64,000 nt of DNA from a virus: positions 79,261 to 143,260 of the IMG/VR virus record IMGVR_UViG_3300046692_000091; one strand, 5' to 3'. A program made the translations under genes and the position numbers. Positions 45,948 to 54,757 of this stretch are shown in pieces; the first letter of the stretch is position 1, and every line of letters begins with the position of its first letter. The notes beneath the pieces were generated by a model. The model made no database searches and was not told the origin of the DNA. It worked only from the letters and a program-made list of their open reading frames with translations.

Positions 45948-46430
45948 ATGGTTATCACGCACAATACCGTTGCAGAGATCGATGAGCAAACGCTTACCGG
46001 TTTGCCAATTGGATATTACGGAAAAGCAGATGACTTAACTGCTATTCCGCGGATGCTGGGCGATTGGAACATTCGCACTATTGGGGATACACGTTGCCCA
46101 GGTACTGGGTACATTGTCTCTGTGCCATCAAATGCCAGAACTCGTGTTATCTACATAGAGGGGCGGATAACGTGGCTTAAAGCGCTAGGGTTTACACAGG
46201 AGCTTGCTGTACGTTATATCCGTGCCAGTATGGTAGTGAGTCGAAAGTGGGATCACGAAGTAGCATTGTTTGTTTTGAACAACATCAAAATAGATGAGTT
46301 TGTGTTAGACCTAATGTTGTATAGCAACAACCCTAAAAAGGTTGGTGAGCAACATGACATCTATACACGAAGCCCTCGTGGGAAAGTGTTAGCGGGATGT
46401 CAGATCCTGAAAAACATTATATCACTATAA
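45948..46430 (+). CDS. Protein of unknown function (160 aa)
   Basis: It starts at 45948 after the strong site AAAGGAGGGGG. It has a beta-rich N-terminal half (PGTGYIVSVPSNARTRVIYI) and a helical second half. No early-promoter core lies just upstream. No motif was recognised; base composition is slightly more AT-rich than its neighbours. Confidence 0.5.
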   Translation: MVITHNTVAEIDEQTLTGLPIGYYGKADDLTAIPRMLGDWNIRTIGDTRCPGTGYIVSVPSNARTRVIYIEGRITWLKALGFTQELAVRYIRASMVVSRKWDHEVALFVLNNIKIDEFVLDLMLYSNNPKKVGEQHDIYTRSPRGKVLAGCQILKNIISL

Positions 46431-46434
46431 ATAG

Positions 46435-46452
46435 GTCTCCCTTCGGGGAGGC
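46435..46452 (+). terminator. UUCG-loop terminator
   Basis: GTCTCCC-TTCG-GGGAGGC followed by TTTATTTTG. An AT-rich stretch (46460-46500) precedes the next gene without a clear promoter core. Confidence 0.8.
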
Positions 46453-46503
46453 TTTATTTTGCCTCCTTATTAATATGATCAATATTTTATCAAGAGAATA
46501 TAA

Positions 46504-46938
46504 ATGGCCAACCACTTCATAGATTGCGAATTTGAAGACTCCACTCGTACGCTATTGTCACTCGCTATTGTAAGCGAATGCGGACAACGCGAGTTTTACG
46601 AAGTTCTACCTTATTCGCAGACACAAGAACAATGGGTATGTGAAAACGTAATCCCTATCTTGCAGAAAGCACCAATCACATATGAACAGTTCCAGGCTAA
46701 ACTGGAAACATACATGCACCAATTCCCTGGCATGACCATCATCGCAGATCACATCAATGACATAGCGTATTTCTCCCGCGCTCTAGATAAAGGCATGGGT
46801 AAACGAATTCGCATACAGCCATTGATAATGATTGTTGATGATGAACTGTCCGCTAAGAAATCCAAGATTCTTCACAATGCTCTCTTCGATGCTCGGGCTA
46901 TCCGCGATAGTTTCTTGCAGCGAGAGGGTCTGATGTAA
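46504..46938 (+). CDS. DEDDh 3'-5' exonuclease (RNase T / Rv2179c-like)
   Basis: It starts at 46504 after AAGAGAA. All five DEDDh residues are recognisable: FIDCEFED (D7, E9), IIADHINDI (D82) and HNALFDARAI (H124, D129). At 144 aa it is a minimal single-domain exonuclease, closer to the short Rv2179c-like group than to DnaQ. It removes 3' nucleotides from RNA or DNA using two metal ions. In a large phage it could degrade host or phage RNA or trim DNA ends; the substrate cannot be read from sequence. Confidence 0.75.
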   Translation: MANHFIDCEFEDSTRTLLSLAIVSECGQREFYEVLPYSQTQEQWVCENVIPILQKAPITYEQFQAKLETYMHQFPGMTIIADHINDIAYFSRALDKGMGKRIRIQPLIMIVDDELSAKKSKILHNALFDARAIRDSFLQREGLM

Positions 46939-46957
46939 CACCTACTGGAAGTATCAC

Positions 46958-47611
46958 ATGTCTAAAAATTTTAACCGTATGACTTCACGCCCTAACCGAA
47001 AGAATCGTCCTGAGACTCTTTTGCGTTTGCTGATGTCTACATCGTATCCACATTCTACTCTGGCTGATTTGATGTTTGCCTTCTCTCGTCATTCTGGTCC
47101 CAAAGACCAGGAAGAAGAAGATGGTATTGCTGATGAGATGACCGCTGTTGAACGTCAATTCGGTATGACTGACTTTATCCGTACTGTTGAAGTATTGCGT
47201 AATAAAGACCAAGTCACTATCGTTATCCGTACTCTGGATTTCGATCCTAGTGTTCGTGAGATCATCGACAACAATCAAACCCACATCGAACTAGCTCGTG
47301 TTGCATTCTATCTACCTTCGGCTGATACACAACTGACCGATCTAGATGCTTTAGCGGAACTGTTGATTACTATGTTCCGTAAGGCACAGCAAGACAATAT
47401 CCGCACTGACCGGAAGTGGCGACTGCGTCAACGTCCTACCGCTAATGGTAATGCTAAGCTAGGGAATGCAGAAGTACCTGCCGTAGAAGAGTCTATTGAT
47501 CACCGTACAGCCGTAGCTCTGCTGACTGCCTCCCTAAGCAAGCAACGGTTCCATGTAGTGTTGACACATAACACTATTCTGTTGTTCGACCAACAGCGCA
47601 GTTTGAAATGA
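46958..47611 (+). CDS. Protein of unknown function (217 aa)
   Basis: It starts at 46958 after CTGGAAG, 19 bp past the exonuclease gene, and probably shares its transcript. It has a basic N-terminus (RMTSRPNRKNRPE) and a mixed alpha/beta body. A basic loop (DRKWRLRQRPTANG) suggests a nucleic-acid contact. No family was recognised. Confidence 0.5.
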   Translation: MSKNFNRMTSRPNRKNRPETLLRLLMSTSYPHSTLADLMFAFSRHSGPKDQEEEDGIADEMTAVERQFGMTDFIRTVEVLRNKDQVTIVIRTLDFDPSVREIIDNNQTHIELARVAFYLPSADTQLTDLDALAELLITMFRKAQQDNIRTDRKWRLRQRPTANGNAKLGNAEVPAVEESIDHRTAVALLTASLSKQRFHVVLTHNTILLFDQQRSLK

Positions 47612-47618
47612 CATAAAC

Positions 47619-47639
47619 GCCTCTCCCTGAAGGAGAGGC
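47619..47639. terminator. Bidirectional terminator between convergent genes
   Basis: GCCTCTCC-CTGAA-GGAGAGGC, with CATAAA on the left and AATATG on the right, between plus-strand gene 46958 and the minus-strand fibre block. Confidence 0.85.
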
Positions 47640-47648
47640 AATATGCCG

Positions 47649-49580
47649 TTAACCTAAAGCGGTACTCGCAGCACCAATAATCCAGTGGTTAGCTGCAGGG
47701 CGAGTATTGTTAATTCCTCGACCTAAACCAAACAACTGATTCGCTTTCTGTGAATGCAATGTCCAAACCATCTTCAGATCATCCCACCAATAAACATCAT
47801 TAGTGCTAGCTACAATAGCTGCTATTCCTTTAGTTGGGTTGGCAGGTTTTGCTGCAGTCCAATCCGCTGGAGTTGTTGCTACCCACAATGAACAATCTGC
47901 CAAAACAGTCTTTGTAAAGGGTAACCGCATTTTCCCCATGTTGCGCCACCAATGATTCGGTGAGCTAACATTTCGTTCCGGCGCATTTGCGAACATTGAG
48001 TTAGCATACCGCAATAGGTCTGCTAGAATCAATACATCCGTAAATCCAGTGTAATCAGGAGCGCTGCGGAGTGCTTTAATGAATTGTGGGATACTACCAG
48101 AAGCAGCAGTGATTGCAGTCAAGTCAGTGGCCGTAATGGTCGTAGTTACTTTAAACTCGAATGGTTCTCGAACAAAGAAACCCACAGTGTCATTATTAGC
48201 TATTGGCATGCTCTGGATATTGCCACCACTAAACAACTGATAAACCGTGTTATCATTCGTGTAAGCAAAGTGTCCCTGTAGGACATCATTACGGATGATA
48301 TCGCCCGTCATGGTTAGAGAGCTGTTACTGCTGTTTTTGATCGTGTAGTCAAATGCACGCCGAATCGTATTAGTTGCCGGTGTTAGCAAATGACTCATGC
48401 CATCATACATTTTAATATCTGATGGATCGATGATAATGAACTTCATTGGCTTGGTGATAATCTCACCAGTTTCCATCTGCACCAGTACGTTAACCCGGTA
48501 AGTACCTGCGGTGTTCATTGTTGCTACGTAAGGCTGTGTAGGATCTACTTGATCGTTTGGATAAAGATCAGGGATGATTAATGATTCTGAACCACCGGCA
48601 TAGATGAAATCTGAGTCGGCTAAGTTAGCCAGCAGTGGGTGATCTTCTGGAGGGCCAGGTAAACCAATTTGACGACGGATCTCGCCTACTTGTACAGGTG
48701 ATCGGTCAACGTTACCAGAAAAGTAGGCCCCAAAGTACTTGGCAACTTTTGTAGCATCATGAGTAAAGATACCGTCTCGTGCAACCGCATCCGCAATACT
48801 GGTGTAGTTATCAGTACTATGGTCGGTAATAATGATCACACCATTACCAGCAATACGGTAAGCGGAAAGATCAGAAGCCATTCGTTCAGTGATGTTTGAA
48901 CCACCGACCAATAGACCAGCCGACGACATAAACAACACGAGTGCAAATTGATCGAAGTACGAATACGCTAAGTCTAATGTACCTCCACCATTTGTGGTCA
49001 TGTCGTAGTAAGTTGGGATATGCCCAGTCACACGACAAACGGCATCAAATGAATCACGGAAACCGTATTTATCCCCATCGACATGTTGGCCAGCAGCTGG
49101 GTTATAGTGCGAGGCTACGACGTTGTAGTTCGCATCACGTAAACAGTTGTTTACGATAAGAACCTTCTTATTACCTGCAGCTACCTTCCGTGGGTTAGAA
49201 CAGAAGTTGAAAGCGTTTGCCAGATACTTGGATGCTGCAGTCAATGCTGCGAATGTAGCGGGTGGTGTAGTAGGCCATACCCCTGGGGTGGACTGCAATT
49301 GAATGTTGTAGAACTTAGGAAAGCCCCCATCATAAACTACGTTGCCTTTACCATCCTGCGTAACCGCCATGAAAGGCCGCTGTACTTGCGGCCCAGATGG
49401 ATCAGCTGCACCATTGGTGATCTTAGTTGATCCGACGTCATACGCCAAAATCTCAGAAAGAATTGGAGCACGATCATCACGAGTGACGATCGCTTTCCGG
49501 ACACCTACTGGGAACGTGACTGTAACGGTTCTTGCCCCTTGGTACCAGCCCGGTTCTAGAGACGTAATTATATCCGCCAT
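47649..49580 (-). CDS. Large fibre/appendage-like virion protein (643 aa)
   Basis: It starts at 49580 after GAAGTGAG. It is rich in Thr, Asn, Gly and Asp with beta-strand periodicity. A central region contains short Rossmann-like strands (KKVLIVNNCLRD, GNGVIIITDHSTDNY) and Trp-rich C-terminal modules (NDVYWWDDLKMVWTLHS). It is last of five adjacent minus-strand genes with fibre character. A tail-fibre or decorating role is inferred; no receptor-binding domain is identified. Confidence 0.5.
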   Translation of the reverse strand: MADIITSLEPGWYQGARTVTVTFPVGVRKAIVTRDDRAPILSEILAYDVGSTKITNGAADPSGPQVQRPFMAVTQDGKGNVVYDGGFPKFYNIQLQSTPGVWPTTPPATFAALTAASKYLANAFNFCSNPRKVAAGNKKVLIVNNCLRDANYNVVASHYNPAAGQHVDGDKYGFRDSFDAVCRVTGHIPTYYDMTTNGGGTLDLAYSYFDQFALVLFMSSAGLLVGGSNITERMASDLSAYRIAGNGVIIITDHSTDNYTSIADAVARDGIFTHDATKVAKYFGAYFSGNVDRSPVQVGEIRRQIGLPGPPEDHPLLANLADSDFIYAGGSESLIIPDLYPNDQVDPTQPYVATMNTAGTYRVNVLVQMETGEIITKPMKFIIIDPSDIKMYDGMSHLLTPATNTIRRAFDYTIKNSSNSSLTMTGDIIRNDVLQGHFAYTNDNTVYQLFSGGNIQSMPIANNDTVGFFVREPFEFKVTTTITATDLTAITAASGSIPQFIKALRSAPDYTGFTDVLILADLLRYANSMFANAPERNVSSPNHWWRNMGKMRLPFTKTVLADCSLWVATTPADWTAAKPANPTKGIAAIVASTNDVYWWDDLKMVWTLHSQKANQLFGLGRGINNTRPAANHWIIGAASTALG

Positions 49581-49588
49581 GTTTTAAC

Positions 49589-49951
49589 TCACTTCAAGAC
49601 AGGTTCAGTGATACGGGCATGATAAGTCACAGCTGCACTGTGGTTATTACGAATAGTAATCTTACCATCAGCAGCTATTGCAAAGTCTAATACAGCTGTT
49701 GCTTGTACGACAGGTGGATTAGGGGTAACGAATGGATCGACCATCCGTAGTTCAACACCTACTGAATAGATATAATGCGTAGTAGCGTTATAACCGATAA
49801 TACCAGGTGCATCATAAACAACTGAGTTATTTGCTGGGACAGAACCGGTGATGTAGCGGAAACGTCCGCCAGCGCCAACTCCACCCGCCTCGATTTTTGC
49901 AAACCAGTTATTGATCTCAGCGATCATTTGGTCTTTTGTCATTGCAGCCAT
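49589..49951 (-). CDS. Small fibre-module protein (120 aa)
   Basis: It starts at 49951, 8 bp before the next gene. The N-terminal helix MAAMTKDQMIAEINNWFAKI resembles the first helix of its upstream neighbours, followed by a beta-rich Asn/Thr/Val domain. Its start lies in a short inverted repeat (AAGGGATTCCCT). Probably one subunit of a multi-protein fibre. Confidence 0.5.
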   Translation of the reverse strand: MAAMTKDQMIAEINNWFAKIEAGGVGAGGRFRYITGSVPANNSVVYDAPGIIGYNATTHYIYSVGVELRMVDPFVTPNPPVVQATAVLDFAIAADGKITIRNNHSAAVTYHARITEPVLK

Positions 49952-49974
49952 TAGGGAATCCCTTAATAATACCG

Positions 49975-50409
49975 TTACCCGATCAAGGTTAATCCGGTGG
50001 TCATGAATCGTTTGAATTCACCGTACTTGTCTGTGGTCCACACATAAGCATTCCATGGACTATAGTAGACACGTGTTTGGCGAACCCATGAGTAGTAGTT
50101 TGTGGGTGATGCTGTCCATGTATTCGTCCCTTGGTCATATGTGTGGATCTGTAACGATGTTCCATCGACTACATAGATACCTGCACGCGCAACATCGCCC
50201 ACAACAGCAGCTTTAGCACCAGCTAATTCTGTTGGGGTAGTTGCGATCTGCATGTAGGGAACCATGTAGTCATTATAAAAGGAGAATGTACCTTCCGAGT
50301 TATCGAAGTACAAACCATTACCTGTATTACCGCCTGTTTTGGTAAACAGATTAATGATCTTATTAAAGAAGTTACCGATCTCTGTTACCATAGATGCTTT
50401 AGTAGCCAT
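49975..50409 (-). CDS. Small fibre-module protein (144 aa)
   Basis: It starts at 50409 after GAGGT. It has an N-terminal helix (MVTEIGNFFNKIINLFTK), then Gly/Tyr/Trp-rich beta segments including DVARAGIYVVDGTSLQIHTY, a short strand module common in phage fibre proteins. It is part of the five-gene fibre-like block. Confidence 0.5.
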   Translation of the reverse strand: MATKASMVTEIGNFFNKIINLFTKTGGNTGNGLYFDNSEGTFSFYNDYMVPYMQIATTPTELAGAKAAVVGDVARAGIYVVDGTSLQIHTYDQGTNTWTASPTNYYSWVRQTRVYYSPWNAYVWTTDKYGEFKRFMTTGLTLIG

Positions 50410-50417
50410 GTCATACC

Positions 50418-50813
50418 TCAGGTACTCGGGGTGGTAGTATTAACGTGATAACAAACGAAAGAATCAGCAAAGTAATATACCAGGCCATTGTTACGCCCTA
50501 TCACCAACGAGTTGATTCTTAGAAACGCTTTTCCCCCAGTGTAAGCACTAGATACCCAGCTTCCGGATGCCTTAGTCCAATACGTAGAGGTACGGACATC
50601 TAAGAAGTCAACCGTACCGGCTTGCAACGTGGTAACTTCAGCATTCGATGTAGCTAGGTTATAGATTGACATTGGCATGCCAGCTATAAACTGCATACCA
50701 CTGGCATTTGTTGTGCCCACCACTAATGTAGTACTGGTAGGAATAGCTAATAGCCGATCCGTGATCTTCTTCAGTGTGCCAGTCATGCTGGTGACGAATT
50801 CTGTTAGCGTCAT
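50418..50813 (-). CDS. Small fibre-module protein (131 aa)
   Basis: It starts at 50813, 2 bp after the neighbouring stop. The N-terminal helix TLTEFVTSMTGTLKKITDRL is followed by a Thr/Ser/Val-rich beta region, then a WTKASGSWVSS turn that matches the C-terminal module of the 350-aa neighbour. It is probably an assembly partner in the same appendage. Confidence 0.5.
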   Translation of the reverse strand: MTLTEFVTSMTGTLKKITDRLLAIPTSTTLVVGTTNASGMQFIAGMPMSIYNLATSNAEVTTLQAGTVDFLDVRTSTYWTKASGSWVSSAYTGGKAFLRINSLVIGRNNGLVYYFADSFVCYHVNTTTPST

Positions 50814-50815
50814 GA

Positions 50816-51868
50816 TTATAACCTGTACAGTTTAGTAGTTGAGTCCATGTAGAAGAACTTACCAGTTGTTGTATTTTGGTGAGTCCATTCTGGAACCAAC
50901 AGGTCGCTAGCAATCAACGATGCTTTAGTGCCAGTGAACTTGGTCCAGGTACCTGCCGAATATGTCCACTTAGACCAGTCTCGAACATCGACAATAGGTA
51001 GTCTGTTATCAGGGCGTTGAAATACCTTCCATGTCGCATTTTGTTGAGACATAGCGCTATAACCGAATGACTGCGGCCCACGGAACACAGCTAGTTCTGG
51101 GTCAGCACTAAGATCAATAATAACCTTAGCTGCTGGTACATATACCGAACTACCTACCTGAGACGTCTCAACGGTAATGATATCTTTCACACGGGTAATT
51201 TTCACGCGACAACCAAGTGGCTGTAGCGACCATCCGCCATTCCCATTATTTGCTGCTGGGCCTGTAGCCACCACACCATTCATCCAGGTCAATCCACCCA
51301 GTACTTGGGCAACATTGTAGCGGCCAGTATCGAAACCATTATAGTCTTTGTCGATGATCATTGGGGCACGACCATTGCCTCCACGCATTACTGACAACGT
51401 GTGTGTTGTCCCATCCGTTGGGTCTAGTGCATAAGCGATAATCAGACCTACGAAATCATCGTCACCATTATTAGACGAAAGCTGTGCTTCGAATACATAG
51501 TCCTCGTATTTCTCCGGGGAGACAAAACCCACAACAGATGCAGAGTTTACCGCGCATGAGATACTATCGGTACCTGAATCATAAGTCCATGAATCTAATT
51601 CGGCTGGGTTAAATGTATCGGTGTAAGTAAGACCACCCCGACTGATCCGCTTCCACCATTTAAAAACACTTTGGAAAGATTCTGTCACACCTTTCTGAGT
51701 AGCCAGTTCACTATCGTTCTCAACAATAGAACTTTGCATGAACGCCGAACGCCCACTGAATTTCCCATCGGCAGTAGTTACCAGTAGATTGTTCTTCTGG
51801 TTTACAGGTACAGTCAGTCTATCTTTTACTTCGGTGGTGAAATTGGCAATGTCTGTTTGGTAAGTCAT
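50816..51868 (-). CDS. Fibre-like protein with lectin-type beta domain (350 aa)
   Basis: It starts at 51868 after AAGGAC. An N-terminal helix (DIANFTTEVKDRLTV) leads to an approximately 200-residue beta-sandwich-like domain containing NNGDDDFVGLIIAYALDP, a pattern found in concanavalin/LamG-type domains. A Trp-rich module (WTYSAGTWTKF, then GKFFYMDSTTKLYRL) ends the protein. Probable carbohydrate- or surface-binding fibre subunit. Confidence 0.55.
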   Translation of the reverse strand: MTYQTDIANFTTEVKDRLTVPVNQKNNLLVTTADGKFSGRSAFMQSSIVENDSELATQKGVTESFQSVFKWWKRISRGGLTYTDTFNPAELDSWTYDSGTDSISCAVNSASVVGFVSPEKYEDYVFEAQLSSNNGDDDFVGLIIAYALDPTDGTTHTLSVMRGGNGRAPMIIDKDYNGFDTGRYNVAQVLGGLTWMNGVVATGPAANNGNGGWSLQPLGCRVKITRVKDIITVETSQVGSSVYVPAAKVIIDLSADPELAVFRGPQSFGYSAMSQQNATWKVFQRPDNRLPIVDVRDWSKWTYSAGTWTKFTGTKASLIASDLLVPEWTHQNTTTGKFFYMDSTTKLYRL

Positions 51869-51877
51869 GTAAAGTCC

Positions 51878-53995
51878 TTACCGCATCCATCCTGGAACGC
51901 GGTTGATTAGTTTGGGGAATTCGAATTGCTTACGATCAACATCTAAATCGAATTGTTCGAAAGCTTTTTGGAGAGTACCCATCATCAGACGATGTTCGTC
52001 AAACTCTTCTGGGTGTTCTTTGGAGAAGGATTCAAATGCTTCCTTCTGTTCAAACGGTGACTTGATACCTGTGATCTCTTCTACCATGGATTGTGACCAT
52101 GCCAGGATGTCTGCGGAACGAGTAGAGATGTTAGGCGCATCGCCTGTGTCGAGGACAGCAGTGAATACCACGGTTTGTGAATCTTGTCCGATACGGTAGA
52201 TACGTGCGATCGCCTGTTCCAGAATATAGCTACGGAAAGGAGAGTTCAGAATCAACATCGTGTCTGCCATGGTCAAACGCACAGCGGTTGCTAGGGAGGC
52301 ATAAGTAGCCAAGAGCGGGTTGAGTTTAGGTTCCTTATCAAAACGAGCCACAATAGATGCCAGTTCGTTAGAGGTCTTACCGTAGACTGCAATCGGAGTC
52401 ATACCAAGTTTGCGTACATGTACGTCTGATACTTCGAGGGCTTCCACGAAAGAAGTAAACATGATGGTCTTCTTTTCAGTTGACTCAACAATACCTACCC
52501 AGTCTACATGCGGAACCATTGCAACGTGGCACTCAATACGTTTACCACCCAAGATACGACCTAGTGTCTCACCTTGGATCTTCAGCATCGGATATTTAAT
52601 GGCCGACTTAACATCTCGGAATTCGTGAATCATTGACTGTGGTAGTGACGGACCGAATAGTGCCTTCTCGTATTTGTTGGTAGCCTTAATCTCTTCGCCA
52701 GTAAAGCGTGGATCAGGGTTAGCAATAACGATCTTCAGTACACGTCGATATTCATTGTAAGCAGCAATCTGATCTTTGGTACGCAGTTGTGATTCATGGA
52801 TGCGTAAGTATTCCGCCCACTTCTTATCGTCCGCAGGCTTCCGTTCTTTATAGAACTTAACTCGTTCGCGAATGAATGCCTCCATCACAACCTTAATAGC
52901 TTCCAACGTAAAGTCGTTACCATTGGGTACCTGGATCTTGTATGGTTTCATGATCGGTGGCTTGAGACCAGTATCTTCTTCAGTCTTAGCGATAAAGAAG
53001 GACATGAAACCCATTCGATGACGGATGATGTCTAAGCCCTTGCCACCTTCCTTACCAAAGATGAGTCGGAAGCGTGCTTCTACTTCCGCAGTAAACAATG
53101 GGTCAGCAACAGACATCAATGTAATAAGTTCAGCACCTAATGCTTTCACCGGTGTACCGGAAGCTAGAACGTTATCCTGGGAACCCAGTGCCTTCACACA
53201 AGCGATGTAAAGTTGCGTCTGTAGGGATTTGCCATCGTTCATGTTGTGGCATTCATCTAAAGCCGTGAAGATCCGTTTACCTTTGAATACACCAGACTGG
53301 ATAATGTCTAAAAAGTTCGATAGCCACTGATAGTGAACGATGATGATTCGTTCTCCTTTATAGGGCTGTCCAGATGAAGACGACCAAACGGATTGCTTCT
53401 TCTTATACATCTCATCCATGGACGGAACCCAGACCGTGTCTACAGCTCTCTTCTCACAGAAGAAGACCATGTGGTCCGCATTCAACATCTCACCGATAGC
53501 GGTACACATGTACGTCTTCCCGACGCCTGGCTCCGCGTGCAGCAAGTCACCAACTAATCCCCACTGGTCCAATCGAGTATTGTAGGATTTGAAGTAATCC
53601 ATTTGTTTTGGGTTAGCAGTGAACTTTAAGTTATCCAGGTTACCGAAGTCTAAACGACCAGCAGCTGATGGATCAGGTTTAGCAAAGGCTTTACCTACCC
53701 ATGTGGATTCCAGCATAGCGGCACGAATAGCAGCAGCTGTCTTCACTGAGATATAACGGGATCGGTATTGCATCACACTATCGAGAATATAAAGGAAGTC
53801 AGGAGCAAAGAACTTATAGAACCTTAACTCTGTTCCGGAAGCATGGTTAAAAATGTTAGCCGCGATCCGCGTAGTTTTCCAATGCTTGGAGATATCCCGA
53901 ACGAGATGGTTTCCGTTGATACCGGAAATGATGATTTCATTGCCCTGTTCTTTGACAGTAACGACGCCCATCAAACGTCTGAAATAGCTTTGCAT
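51878..53995 (-). CDS. SNF2/SF2-type helicase
   Basis: It is 705 aa and starts at 53995 after AAGGGT. Walker A is HAEPGVGKT (K160), motif II is LDECHN (DECH, 247-250), and the motif VI region reads QAIARIYRIGQDSQT, where the RIGQ element is typical of SNF2 proteins. These ATPases track along duplex DNA and displace or remodel bound proteins. It heads the minus-strand operon that continues with fibre-like genes, so it may be made late. I recall a similar helicase in phiKZ. Confidence 0.82.
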   Translation of the reverse strand: MQSYFRRLMGVVTVKEQGNEIIISGINGNHLVRDISKHWKTTRIAANIFNHASGTELRFYKFFAPDFLYILDSVMQYRSRYISVKTAAAIRAAMLESTWVGKAFAKPDPSAAGRLDFGNLDNLKFTANPKQMDYFKSYNTRLDQWGLVGDLLHAEPGVGKTYMCTAIGEMLNADHMVFFCEKRAVDTVWVPSMDEMYKKKQSVWSSSSGQPYKGERIIIVHYQWLSNFLDIIQSGVFKGKRIFTALDECHNMNDGKSLQTQLYIACVKALGSQDNVLASGTPVKALGAELITLMSVADPLFTAEVEARFRLIFGKEGGKGLDIIRHRMGFMSFFIAKTEEDTGLKPPIMKPYKIQVPNGNDFTLEAIKVVMEAFIRERVKFYKERKPADDKKWAEYLRIHESQLRTKDQIAAYNEYRRVLKIVIANPDPRFTGEEIKATNKYEKALFGPSLPQSMIHEFRDVKSAIKYPMLKIQGETLGRILGGKRIECHVAMVPHVDWVGIVESTEKKTIMFTSFVEALEVSDVHVRKLGMTPIAVYGKTSNELASIVARFDKEPKLNPLLATYASLATAVRLTMADTMLILNSPFRSYILEQAIARIYRIGQDSQTVVFTAVLDTGDAPNISTRSADILAWSQSMVEEITGIKSPFEQKEAFESFSKEHPEEFDEHRLMMGTLQKAFEQFDLDVDRKQFEFPKLINRVPGWMR

Positions 53996-54039
53996 GGTTG
54001 TACCCTTGTTCTTTATTAAAAGTCATAAGATTAGCCTTC
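53996..54039. other. Short spacer upstream of helicase
   Basis: AT-rich (CCTTGTTCTTTATTAAAAGT), with CATAAG on the plus strand (TATG on the minus strand), a possible late promoter for the helicase operon. Confidence 0.3.
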
Positions 54040-54230
54040 GAGGAAATAAATACTTTGTGCGTGATAATATAGACGAGGATACGTGCGGAATGCACATATC
54101 ACGAGGAGGTGATCCAGTCGTTAATCCCAACCAGGTGAGTCACCAACTATGACTGTGAAGTCACAGAGACCTAACTACGAGCCTTGTCTACTTCAGACCT
54201 CTAATGGCCACCTGCGGGTTGGCCTTTATG
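54040..54230 (+). ncRNA. Candidate structured noncoding RNA with 16S 3'-end complementarity
   Basis: No reading frame with a spaced start fits, yet the segment ends in a plus-strand terminator. CGTGATA (54060-54066) pairs with TATCACG (54097-54103), enclosing GTGC/GCAC. Next comes AGGAGGTGATCCAG (54104-54117), the exact complement of the Pseudomonas-type 16S rRNA 3' end. Two wobbles extend it to 18 bp (54121). A TGACT-GTGA-AGTCA hairpin with a GNRA loop follows (54150-54163), then the terminator. The nearest ATG is 38 nt past the Shine-Dalgarno-like part, too far for initiation. Promoter not located; transcription is inferred. Confidence 0.45.
54206..54224 (+). terminator. Terminator of the candidate RNA
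   Basis: GGCCACC-TGC-GGGTTGGCC (one bulge), followed by TTTATG. No coding gene ends before it on this strand, which is why an RNA gene is suspected. Confidence 0.65.
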
Positions 54231-54237
54231 TCCTTAC

Positions 54238-54270
54238 TCCATGAAATCTTAAATCTATATTATCGTAGTG
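54238..54270 (+). promoter_or_regulatory. phiKZ-type early promoter (variant core)
   Basis: CCATGAAATCTTAAATCTAT, then ATTATCGTAGTG; core TATATTAT at 54256-54263. Nearly identical over 30 bases to the promoter at 63919. Confidence 0.8.
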
Positions 54271-54290
54271 TCCCCCAATAGGAAAACAAA

Positions 54291-54755
54291 ATGTCTCATT
54301 CCGGTATGACCCAAGAACAATCTGATATTTACAAAGAACGCCTGACTGTTACTATTCCCAATGATAAAGTTGGTACAGTTAAGTTCGGTGTTGACAATGT
54401 CGATGATGTTGTCCGTGAACCATTCCCTGCTAAGTTCCATGTGCTGGACTCGGTAGACTTCATTACCTACGACCAAGTCCTGAAAGCATTCACTGACGAA
54501 GCAACCTTCTTCGGCCTGCAGTGTGTAATGCAACTGACCGGTGAGAACCAGCGGTATGTTGGTCCGGTTGACTTAGATGAAGGTGATGGTACGGTTAATG
54601 GGATCATCGTTACCCTGCCCGGTATTATCGATCCAGCTGAAGCATTCAGTCTGTACACCGAAGTACAGAAAGCTGGTCACTACATGGCTCCTGCCAGACG
54701 CTTTGGTCAGGGTGGTTGTTCATTCACCGTCTTCAAGCTTATCCCAAAGGTATAA
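54291..54755 (+). CDS. Early protein of unknown function (154 aa)
   Basis: This is the first gene behind the early promoter at 54256, with a short leader (AATAGGAAAACAAA). The protein is acidic and soluble, with beta-rich segments (DGTVNGIIVTLPGIIDP). It is co-transcribed with the gene at 54758. The function is unknown. Confidence 0.5.
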   Translation: MSHSGMTQEQSDIYKERLTVTIPNDKVGTVKFGVDNVDDVVREPFPAKFHVLDSVDFITYDQVLKAFTDEATFFGLQCVMQLTGENQRYVGPVDLDEGDGTVNGIIVTLPGIIDPAEAFSLYTEVQKAGHYMAPARRFGQGGCSFTVFKLIPKV

Positions 54756-54757
54756 CT

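Noticed and set aside
54040-54200. tRNA
   Set aside because: No T-loop GGTTCGAATCC-type sequence, acceptor stem or CCA-compatible end could be assembled.
54149-54241. Small frame starting MTVKSQRPNYEP in the candidate RNA
   Set aside because: It reads through the terminator hairpin and its ATG is 38 nt from the strong Shine-Dalgarno-like stretch.
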